A stretch of 7,031 bases of DNA, from positions 1-7,031 of the forward strand of contig DGIZ01000164.1 in the NCBI GenBank assembly GCA_002386585.1. The letters are read 5' to 3'. Of this stretch, positions 1 to 6,117 are shown one piece after another; the stretch's first letter is position 1; each line of letters starts with the position of its first letter. The translations under genes and the position numbers were made by a program. The notes under the pieces are model-generated. The model had not been told where the DNA came from, made no database searches, and was given only the letters and a program-made list of their open reading frames with translations. Origin of the DNA: Brevundimonas sp. UBA4609 (GTDB lineage: Bacteria; Pseudomonadota; Alphaproteobacteria; Caulobacterales; Caulobacteraceae).

Positions 1-1114
1 AGTCGGCCAGGATCAGGGCCGGGCGCGACGCGGCGCGCGGCGCGTCGGCGCCCTCGACCGCCGTCTCCAATCCGGCCGTAGGCGAAGACAGGGTCAGGCC
101 GCGCGGACGCGTCACCGTGACCAGATCGCCGTCGGCCGTGACGCTCAGATCGTCGGTCGGCGTCTCGATCGCCAGGCCGTGGGCGGTGGGCAGGAAGCCC
201 GCATCCACCGTGCGGCGCCCGGTCTTCAGCCCCTTGCCGGGGGCCAGGGCGGTGACGGCGGCGAAGCGGTCGCCGATCATCGGATCGGTCAGCCAGACGG
301 TGCGAGTCGCCCCGGCCATGCGGGCGGTCAGCGACGCCTTGACCGCGTCGTCACGCTCGATGTCCACGCCGCTGGGCGAGGGCGCGGTTCCGCCAATGGT
401 CACGACCCAGGTCGAGCCTTCGGCGCGGGCGGCCACGGCCTGGCCCGGCTCGACAGGAATGCGCACGGCGGTGAAGTCGGGTCCGGCGGCCCAGCGGGCG
501 CCGTTCAGCCCCTCGCCCTTCATCTCCATGCGGGCGGCGTGGTCGAAGACGGCCCAGACCGCCTCCCCGCGCCGGAAGACGGCGGCGCCGACCGGCCCGT
601 TCCAGGCGAAACGCATCACCGTCTGCTGGCCCTTGACCTCGGCCGCCACCGGCACCGCCCCGCCGATCGGCACGGGCGAGGGTCGCGAACCGTCGGCGCG
701 CGCGCCCGGCGCATAGAGGTTCAGCCAGACGGCGCCGTCGGCGGCGCCGCTGGTCGCGCCCGCCCCCTCGGCCAGGGTCAGGACCAGTTCGGTCGCTCCC
801 TGAGCGGCGCGGGTCTCGATCTTCTCCAGCCCCTTGGGCGGATCGACGCGCAGGCGGCTGACGTCGGGGGCGGCGGTCGTGCCGATGCGGACGACGACGG
901 TGCGGCCGTCCTGGCGCACCCGCGCGCGCGATCCCACGACCCCGGCGAACTCGATCTTGGTGAAGTCCGCATTGGCGCCGATGCGGATCTCGACCGGCGC
1001 GCCGGCCTGGGCCAGAGACGACGCGGGCGCCAGGGGCGCGAAGACAACCACGCCCGCCGCGGCGGCCGCCACGGTCGTCTGCAGAACGCGCTTCTTGGCG
1101 GAGGCCCCGGACAT
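1..1114 (-). CDS. Large exported beta-rich protein, N-terminal part (left edge truncates it)
   Basis: An uninterrupted frame of 371 codons runs from the ATG at 1114 off the left edge. The start is firm: the next in-frame codon set upstream has no ATG, GTG or TTG before a TAA stop at 1144-1142. Residues 1-37 look like a Sec signal peptide (KKR, then an Ala/Val-rich core, probable cleavage after SLAQA). The rest is beta-strand-like, with a first module at about 40-135 (VEIRIGANADFTKIEF, then RVRQDGRTVVVRIG) and a second at about 160-345 (MRFAWNGPVGAAVFRRGEA, AVRIPVEPGQ, TVWLTDPMIGDRFA, LPTAHGLAIETP). From memory this resembles the N-terminal half of long alphaproteobacterial TPR-containing periplasmic proteins, some encoded near motB. 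No TPR repeat lies in the visible part, so that link is inference. No Shine-Dalgarno sequence precedes the start. Function unknown. Confidence 0.82.
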   Translation of the reverse strand, partial: MSGASAKKRVLQTTVAAAAAGVVVFAPLAPASSLAQAGAPVEIRIGANADFTKIEFAGVVGSRARVRQDGRTVVVRIGTTAAPDVSRLRVDPPKGLEKIETRAAQGATELVLTLAEGAGATSGAADGAVWLNLYAPGARADGSRPSPVPIGGAVPVAAEVKGQQTVMRFAWNGPVGAAVFRRGEAVWAVFDHAARMEMKGEGLNGARWAAGPDFTAVRIPVEPGQAVAARAEGSTWVVTIGGTAPSPSGVDIERDDAVKASLTARMAGATRTVWLTDPMIGDRFAAVTALAPGKGLKTGRRTVDAGFLPTAHGLAIETPTDDLSVTADGDLVTVTRPRGLTLSSPTAGLETAVEGADAPRAASRPALILAD

Positions 1115-1141
1115 ATCGCGCGCATGCTCGCGCGAAGGGCT

Positions 1142-1156
1142 TTAATCGCGGTTAAC
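1142..1156 (-). promoter_or_regulatory. CtrA-like TTAA-N6-TTAAC motif
   Basis: Two TTAA blocks, at 1142-1145 and 1152-1155, are separated by six bases, and the second is followed by C. The CtrA recognition site known from Caulobacter is TTAA-N7-TTAA(C), so the spacing is one base short. TTAA is rare in DNA this GC-rich. The motif sits 28-42 bp upstream of the leftward start at 1114, where a CtrA-controlled promoter element could lie, and about 117 bp upstream of the DUF983 gene. The first block also contains the in-frame stop bounding the left-edge gene. Regulation by CtrA is inference only. Confidence 0.3.
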
Positions 1157-1183
1157 GGGGCCTAATTCGCCCGACCTGCAGGG

Positions 1184-1201
1184 CCTATCCGCGCGGATAG
1201 G
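1184..1201. promoter_or_regulatory. Perfect 18-bp palindrome, possible operator
   Basis: The sequence CCTATCCGCGCGGATAGG equals its own reverse complement over 18 bp with no spacer. It lies in the divergent intergenic region, 72 bp upstream of the DUF983 start and 70 bp upstream of the leftward gene. A spacerless perfect palindrome fits a dimeric regulator's operator better than an RNA hairpin, because there are no loop bases and no T-run follows. I do not recognise the motif as a known regulator's site. Confidence 0.45.
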
Positions 1202-1272
1202 ACAAAACACCCGCTTGCTTCCCCAGGGCGAACGGCCGACATCATGGACATCGTTCTTCTAGGAACCGTTTC

Positions 1273-1725
1273 GTGTCCGATCCCGCCTATCCTCCGATCA
1301 GCCCGCTGAAGACCGGCCTTCGCGCCCGCTGCCCGCGCTGTGGCGAGGGCCCTGTCTTCAAGGGTTACCTGAGCCTGCGTGAATCCTGCCCTGAATGCGG
1401 GCTGGACTACAGCTTCGCCGATCCGGCCGACGGCCCGGCCTTCTTCGTCATGTGCGCGGTCGGCGTCGTCGGCATGATCGCCTTCATGATCTTCGAGTTC
1501 AGCCTGCATCCGCCGGTCTGGGTCCACTTCCTTGTGACCTTCCCGATCCTGGCGGCCATGTGCCTGTGGGTGCTGCGGCCCTTCAAGGGCTGGATGGTGT
1601 CCGAGCAGTATTTCCACAAGGCCGAGGAAGCCACCTTCGTCAGCGTCGGCAAGCACGGCGAAGGCTATGGCTGGCGCGGCCAGGCCGAGCGCGCCGCCAA
1701 GGCCGCCGCCCGCGACAAGGACTGA
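1273..1725 (+). CDS. DUF983 family zinc-ribbon membrane protein
   Basis: This 150-residue protein starts at GTG 1273, with AGGA at 1261-1264 spaced eight bases upstream. The head has two CPxCG pairs, Cys20/Cys23 (CPRCGEG) and Cys39/Cys42 (CPECG), 15 residues apart between pairs, typical of a zinc-ribbon-like fold. Next come a Tyr/Asp-rich stretch (DYSFADPADGPAFF) and two hydrophobic segments at about 57-78 and 82-104, then RPFKGWMVSEQYFHK and a charged, Ala-rich tail. This order (GLxxRCPxCGxGxxF, four Cys, two membrane helices) defines DUF983, a family common in alphaproteobacteria with no established biochemical role. Metal binding is expected from the cysteines but not shown. The gene converges on the amidohydrolase with only 28 bp between stops; I see no clear terminator hairpin there. 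Confidence 0.93.
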   Translation: MSDPAYPPISPLKTGLRARCPRCGEGPVFKGYLSLRESCPECGLDYSFADPADGPAFFVMCAVGVVGMIAFMIFEFSLHPPVWVHFLVTFPILAAMCLWVLRPFKGWMVSEQYFHKAEEATFVSVGKHGEGYGWRGQAERAAKAAARDKD

Positions 1726-1753
1726 GCGGCGGCCTCTTCCTACGGCAGTCGGA

Positions 1754-3070
1754 TCAGTCGGCCCGGAACACCTGGCCGCCCTTCATCACGAAGCGCACGC
1801 GCTCCAGTTCGGTGACGTCCGTCAGCGGATCGCCGCTGACCGCAACCAGGTCGGCCGGCATCCCCGGCGCCAGACGCCCGGCTTCGTTCTGGATGCGCAG
1901 GTGCTCGGCGGCGCCGACGGTGGCCGCCTGGATCGCCTCAAGCGGCGTCAGTCCTGCGCGGACCAGCAGGGCGAACTCCTGGGCGTTGTCGCCGTGGGCC
2001 GAGACGCCGGTGTCGGTGCCGAACGCGATCCTGACCCCGCCGCGATGGGCGCGGGCGGCCATGTCCAGCATCTTGGGTCCGGCTTCCAGCGCCTTGGCCG
2101 TCTGGGCCGGAGTGAAGAAGTTGTCGGGGCTGGATGCGATGCGCGCGACGAAATCCCCCGCCATCAGCGTCGGCACCAGCCAGGCGTTATGCTGCTTGAA
2201 CAGCTGAATGGAGGCATCGTCCAGATAGGTGCCGTGTTCGATGGAGTCGCCGCCCGCCTTCAGGAAGGCGTTGATGCCGTCGACGCCGTGGGCGTGCGCC
2301 GTGACCTGGCGGCCCATGCGGTGGGCCACCTCGACGATCGACGCCAGCTCATCCTCCGTGAACTGCTGCGCCAGTCCAGCCGCCGTGTTGGACAGGACGC
2401 CGCCGGTGGCGGTGATCTTGATGATGTCGGCGCCGGAGCGGACCTGCATGCGCACGGCGCGGCGGCAGTCTTCCGGTCCCGAGCAGATGCTCTCGGGCGA
2501 CAGGAGATGCAGGATATCGTCCCGATAGCCGTTGACGTCGCCATGCCCGCCATGAACGGACACGGCCGAGCCGGACGCGATGATGCGGGGGCCCGGCACG
2601 TCGCCGAGCCGAATGGCGTCGCGCAAGGCGAAGATGGCTTCGTTGCTGGCGCCCAGATCAGCCACGGTGGTGAAGCCCGCGTTCAGGGTGCGACGGGCAT
2701 AGCGGGCGCCGACCATGGCCTGGGTCGCGTCGGACTGAGTCACCCCGTCCAGGCGGGACGTCGGGCTGGATTCGCCCGTCAGATGGACATGGCTGTCGAT
2801 CAGGCCGGGCAGGACGAAGGCCGAGCGCAGATCGACGACGTCCCCTTCGCCGACGAAGCCGTCGCGGATCTCGACGACTTGGTTCCCTCTGATCACGAGA
2901 GTTTTATCACGCAGGACCCGACCGCTGGCCGGATCGGCCAAAAGCCGCCCCACTTGAACGAACTTCGTCGGCTGTTCAGCGGAAACCGACGCAGGCGCCG
3001 GGGTTTGGCGCGCTTCGGCGCCGGTCGCGGCCAGAACGGCCGCGGTCACAATCAGGGCAAGCTTTTTCAT
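1754..3070 (-). CDS. Secreted metal-dependent amidohydrolase, prolidase/dipeptidase-like
   Basis: This complete 438-residue protein has a Sec signal peptide (MKKLALIVTAAVLAATGAEA) and is expected in the periplasm or outside the cell. It carries the amidohydrolase-superfamily metal ligands in order: HVH at 94 and 96 (GLIDSHVHLTGE), Lys218 (DIIKITATGG, the usual carboxylated lysine), His259 (VTAHAHG), His279 (SIEHGTYLDD) and Asp353 (IAFGTDTGV). The C-terminal AGRLAPGMPADLVAVSGDPL is the usual return to the small beta domain. This set fits the two-metal group often annotated as Xaa-Pro dipeptidase or imidazolonepropionase-like; from memory, characterised members cleave other dipeptides, some with C-terminal Arg or Lys, so the substrate is uncertain. 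Cys196 and Cys202 are close together and could form a disulfide after export. The start ATG at 3070 has GGAGGG shortly upstream. It is divergent from the transpeptidase-family gene. Confidence 0.92.
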   Translation of the reverse strand: MKKLALIVTAAVLAATGAEARQTPAPASVSAEQPTKFVQVGRLLADPASGRVLRDKTLVIRGNQVVEIRDGFVGEGDVVDLRSAFVLPGLIDSHVHLTGESSPTSRLDGVTQSDATQAMVGARYARRTLNAGFTTVADLGASNEAIFALRDAIRLGDVPGPRIIASGSAVSVHGGHGDVNGYRDDILHLLSPESICSGPEDCRRAVRMQVRSGADIIKITATGGVLSNTAAGLAQQFTEDELASIVEVAHRMGRQVTAHAHGVDGINAFLKAGGDSIEHGTYLDDASIQLFKQHNAWLVPTLMAGDFVARIASSPDNFFTPAQTAKALEAGPKMLDMAARAHRGGVRIAFGTDTGVSAHGDNAQEFALLVRAGLTPLEAIQAATVGAAEHLRIQNEAGRLAPGMPADLVAVSGDPLTDVTELERVRFVMKGGQVFRAD

Positions 3071-3197
3071 TCATCCCTCCCGTTACTGAGGCGCGCAACA
3101 TAACCGTTCCAATCTTCCCGCCAAGGCCAAGGTTGCTTTGCAAGGACGGTTCATGAAACAAGCCGATACAGTTGTTTAACCGTGCGAGGGGCGTCGC
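3071..3197. promoter_or_regulatory. Divergent promoter region between amidohydrolase and L,D-transpeptidase genes
   Basis: These 127 bp must hold the promoters of both divergent genes and are visibly richer in A and T than the flanking coding DNA. Seen here are an 8-bp palindrome TTCATGAA at 3150-3157, a short inverted repeat TTGC-ttt-GCAA at 3133-3143, and TTTAACCG at 3175-3182, close to but not matching a CtrA half-site (TTAACCAT). TTGCAA at 3138-3143 could be a -35 element for the rightward gene, but I find no convincing -10 partner. Promoter placement is inferred from gene layout. Confidence 0.4.
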
Positions 3198-3896
3198 ATG
3201 CGGCTTTCCAGACGTGGCTTGATTCTGGGCGGATCGGCCCTGTTGGCGGGGTGCTCCTCCGCCGCTTCCACCTCCAGCCTTCAGGTCGCCGGGGCCGTGG
3301 CTCCAAACCTTCCCACCCTGCCGGATCGCGCAGCGCCGGCCGCTGTCCAGATCGCGGACGTCGGGACGACGATCGATCCCCACGGCGTCGTCCGCAAGGA
3401 TCTGCTCGAACGCGCGCGCGCCGCCATGGACGTGCACGGCCACAAGATTTCGAAGCGCGACCGGATGTATCTGGTCGATTTCCAGAAATTCTCGGGCGAG
3501 GACCGGCTCTACGAAGTCGATCTGGAAGGCGGCTGGGTCACGGCCTACCGCACCAGCCACGGGCGCGGCTCGGACCCGGCGCATTCAGGCTATGCGCAGC
3601 AGTTCTCCAACCGCCCGGACAGCCATATGTCCTCCATAGGCGCCTACGCCACGGCGGGCGCCGGCTGGGGCAGCCAGCAGGGACCGAACGTCCTGCTGGA
3701 CGGGCTGGAGTATTCCAACAACCTGGCGCGCGAACGGGCCATCATCATCCACGGCGCCGACTACGCCGACCCCGCCTTCCTGGCGCGTCAGGGCAAGCTG
3801 GGCCGCTCCTACGGCTGCTTCTCCGTGTCCCACGCCGACCTGATCCCCCTGCGCGAGCGCATGGGCGAAGGCCGGCTTCTGTTCGCCATGACCTGA
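3198..3896 (+). CDS. Murein L,D-transpeptidase catalytic-domain (YkuD_2-type) lipoprotein
   Basis: This complete 232-residue protein starts at ATG 3198, with GAGGGG at 3186-3191 at good spacing. The N-terminus is a twin-arginine-like signal (RLSRRGLILGGSALLAGC) that also ends in a lipobox, with Cys19 as the lipidation site; Ser20 at +2 would favour the outer membrane under E. coli Lol rules. A low-complexity linker runs to about residue 60. The catalytic region carries SHGRGSDP (120-127), SHMSSIGAY (142-150), IHGADY (184-189) and GRSYGCFSV (202-210). His185 and Cys207 match the His and nucleophilic Cys of YkuD_2-type proteins, in which the residue before GC is not the His of classical L,D-transpeptidases. 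The likely role is forming or editing 3-3 peptidoglycan cross-links or attaching proteins to peptidoglycan; the actual reaction is not deducible. Confidence 0.9.
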   Translation: MRLSRRGLILGGSALLAGCSSAASTSSLQVAGAVAPNLPTLPDRAAPAAVQIADVGTTIDPHGVVRKDLLERARAAMDVHGHKISKRDRMYLVDFQKFSGEDRLYEVDLEGGWVTAYRTSHGRGSDPAHSGYAQQFSNRPDSHMSSIGAYATAGAGWGSQQGPNVLLDGLEYSNNLARERAIIIHGADYADPAFLARQGKLGRSYGCFSVSHADLIPLRERMGEGRLLFAMT

Positions 3897-3908
3897 CCGA
3901 GATCGTCA

Positions 3909-3929
3909 CCCTCGGACTTGTTCCGAGGG
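3909..3929 (+). terminator. Hairpin just after the L,D-transpeptidase gene
   Basis: A 7-bp GC-rich stem (CCCTCGG with CCGAGGG) and a 7-base loop begin 12 bases after the rightward stop codon at 3896. No T-run follows, so it is not a canonical intrinsic terminator, but its position suits transcript-end stabilisation or weak termination. It is one arm of the REP-like element. Confidence 0.35.
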
Positions 3930-4008
3930 CCTATCGTTCTACAGGCGCCGCATCGGGCTTAAGAGCGCGTCATAAGAGCCAACCGCCGCGCCTAACGGCC
4001 GCCATCGG

Positions 4009-4029
4009 CCCTCGGGACGAGCCCGAGGG
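4009..4029 (-). terminator. Hairpin just after purD
   Basis: An 8-bp stem (CCCTCGGG with CCCGAGGG) with a 5-base loop lies ten bases beyond the purD stop (TAA at 4042-4040). Read in the purD direction it has no T-run after it, so termination is uncertain. It is the mirror partner of the hairpin after the convergent gene, and together they could insulate both transcripts. Confidence 0.35.
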
Positions 4030-4039
4030 TGACGTGATT

Positions 4040-5317
<1,278 letters not shown>

Positions 5318-5323
5318 GGGGGC

Positions 5324-5352
5324 GGAATGGCCGCGCGCGCCGTCCCGGTCAA
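5324..5352 (-). promoter_or_regulatory. Possible purD promoter, would give a near-leaderless mRNA
   Basis: On the minus strand TTGACCG (5352-5346) resembles the Caulobacter housekeeping -35 (TTGACGS). After 14 bases comes GCCATTCC (5331-5324), a weak match to the -10 consensus GCTANAWC (four of seven specified positions). Transcription would start close to the purD ATG at 5317, in keeping with the missing Shine-Dalgarno sequence. The -35 match is good and the -10 poor, so this is tentative. Confidence 0.3.
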
Positions 5353-5389
5353 GCGCCGGAAACGGTTAGCCGACGCAGGATCATGGAAA

Positions 5390-5812
5390 TCAGGGCATCC
5401 AGGCGGGCATGGCCTTCAACTGCTCCAGCGTCATGGTCGACACCAGGTCGTAGTCGTCGCCTTCCTTTCGTGGCGTCAGACCATCCAGCGGAATGCGCAC
5501 CCAACGCGGGCCGCCCTCGCCTGCCGGCTCGATGATCAGGCCCGTGACCGCGCCCGATGCGTCCAGGTCAACCCGCTGGACATCGCCCAGATCGACGCCG
5601 GCCGACGTGATGAGATCAGCCTCCTCCAGTTGCGCGACGGTCAGGCCCAGGGCCATGGCCCCAGCCGGTGCGGCCGCAGGCATAGTCGCCGTTTTCGGCG
5701 CCGAAGCCGCGTCGGGCGAGGCCTCGGGCGTCCTGTCCGGCCTGGACGGCGCCTGCGAACAGGCGGCCAACAAGGCGGCGGTCGAGGCGGCGGCGAGCAA
5801 AATCCTCATCAT
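5390..5812 (-). CDS. PRC-barrel-like lipoprotein of unknown function
   Basis: With the start at ATG 5812 this is a 140-residue protein (ATG 5809 or TTG 5815 are alternatives in the same frame). The leader ILLAAASTAALLAAC is a lipoprotein signal with Cys18 as the lipidation site and Ser19 following, which favours outer-membrane sorting. Residues 19-52 are a Pro/Ala-rich linker. Residues about 55-130 resemble a PRC barrel: LTVAQLEEADLITSAGVDLG, then DVQRVDLDASGAVTGLIIEP, WVRIPLDGL and DYDLVSTMTLEQLKAMPAW. PRC-barrel domains occur in RimM and photosynthetic reaction-centre H subunits and in many small periplasmic proteins; no function follows from the fold alone. The gene lies 15 bp downstream of the small membrane-protein gene, probably in one transcript, and upstream of purD. 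Confidence 0.8.
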   Translation of the reverse strand: MMRILLAAASTAALLAACSQAPSRPDRTPEASPDAASAPKTATMPAAAPAGAMALGLTVAQLEEADLITSAGVDLGDVQRVDLDASGAVTGLIIEPAGEGGPRWVRIPLDGLTPRKEGDDYDLVSTMTLEQLKAMPAWMP

Positions 5813-5816
5813 CAAA

Positions 5817-5823
5817 CCCTCCT
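5817..5823 (-). promoter_or_regulatory. Shine-Dalgarno site of the lipoprotein gene
   Basis: AGGAGGG read on the minus strand (5823-5817) leaves four bases to ATG 5812 and seven to ATG 5809, making either ATG more likely than the TTG at 5815, which it nearly abuts. It sits in the short gap after the stop codon of the upstream small gene, consistent with translation from a shared mRNA. Confidence 0.75.
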
Positions 5824-5827
5824 GTCT

Positions 5828-5971
5828 CTAGATCACGGCCGACACCACATAGACGCCGACGCCGGCCAGAAGAATCAGCCCCAGAACCAGCCACGGGCTG
5901 AGCGCCGGATTGTGACTGCGCCGCGCCAGATCACGCTCGCGCGCCTGACCGGGCGGTACGTCGTCGGCCAT
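5828..5971 (-). CDS. 47-residue single-pass membrane protein
   Basis: With the start at ATG 5971 the protein is 47 residues: a hydrophilic, charged N-terminus ([22 protein letters not shown]) followed by one hydrophobic segment ([22 protein letters not shown], about residues 26-47) that ends the protein. The basic stretch before the helix predicts a cytoplasmic N-terminus by the positive-inside rule. The frame is open further upstream (ATG 6007, GTG 6046), but neither has a Shine-Dalgarno site, whereas ATG 5971 has an excellent one. The downstream lipoprotein gene begins 15 bp after the stop, suggesting a two-gene operon. I do not recognise the family; tail-anchored small proteins like this often modulate a membrane complex, but no partner is evident. 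Confidence 0.65.
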   Translation of the reverse strand: MADDVPPGQARERDLARRSHNPALSPWLVLGLILLAGVGVYVVSAVI

Positions 5972-5973
5972 GG

Positions 5974-5981
5974 CCTCCTCC
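5974..5981 (-). promoter_or_regulatory. Shine-Dalgarno site that fixes the small membrane-protein start
   Basis: GGAGGAGG on the minus strand (5981-5974) lies just before ATG 5971; its first GGAGG is five bases from the start codon. It is one of the strongest ribosome-binding sites in the window and argues for a 47-residue product rather than the 59- or 72-residue forms from upstream starts in the same frame. Confidence 0.75.
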
Positions 5982-6082
5982 GAGGGCGGGTCTGGGGACT
6001 GCACCATGTTTCGCGAACGCGCGCGGGGACGCGCCCGTTCCGCCACGCTTGTCGCGGCGCCCCGGCGGATCGGCGGACGTCT

Positions 6083-6110
6083 TTGCGGGGGCGTCGGCTA
6101 CGGCTAGGGT
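6083..6110 (+). promoter_or_regulatory. Possible xseA promoter
   Basis: TTGCGGG at 6083-6089 and GCTAGGGT at 6103-6110, separated by 13 bases, loosely match the Caulobacter housekeeping pattern TTGACGS-N10-14-GCTANAWC. Transcription would begin very near the xseA ATG at 6118. Both elements are imperfect. The AGGG at 6106-6109 could instead act as a weak Shine-Dalgarno site eight bases from the ATG; the two readings are mutually exclusive. Confidence 0.22.
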
Positions 6111-6117
6111 GCGCGCC

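Larger units (their letters stand above)
3905..4033. repeat. REP/REPIN-like composite inverted repeat between convergent genes
   Basis: The element is bounded by a perfect 11-bp inverted repeat, GTCACCCTCGG at 3905-3915 and CCGAGGGTGAC at 4023-4033. Each end folds into its own hairpin: CCCTCGG/CCGAGGG at 3909-3929 with a 7-base loop, and CCCTCGGG/CCCGAGGG at 4009-4029 with a 5-base loop. The spacer holds a direct repeat TAAGAGC (3960-3966 and 3973-3979) and a further small hairpin, GGCCG-ccat-CGGCC (3997-4010). Two inverted REP-like hairpins flanking a spacer is the layout of a REPIN-type element. From memory, similar GTCA-(C/T)CCTCGG intergenic repeats are frequent in alphaproteobacterial genomes; one window cannot show copy number. 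Confidence 0.7.

Noticed and set aside
179..1165. 328-codon plus-strand frame antisense to the left-edge gene
   Set aside because: Its composition is Gly/Arg/Asp/His-rich with no motifs, while the opposite strand encodes a coherent signal peptide and beta-strand pattern over the same region.
1253..1266. GTTC-N6-GAAC inverted motif near the DUF983 ribosome-binding site, considered as a LexA box
   Set aside because: The alphaproteobacterial LexA box is a direct repeat, GTTC-N7-GTTC; this is inverted with different spacing.
1162..1656. Minus-strand frame of 164 codons opposite DUF983
   Set aside because: Antisense shadow of a gene with clear zinc-ribbon and membrane motifs; its own translation is a charged, low-complexity sequence.
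1726..1753. Terminator between the convergent DUF983 and amidohydrolase genes
   Set aside because: The 28 bp contain no stable stem-loop or T-run that I can find.
2976..3584. Minus-strand frame of 202 codons spanning the divergent intergenic region
   Set aside because: It would overlap both the amidohydrolase start and the transpeptidase gene antisense, and its translation has no recognisable domain.
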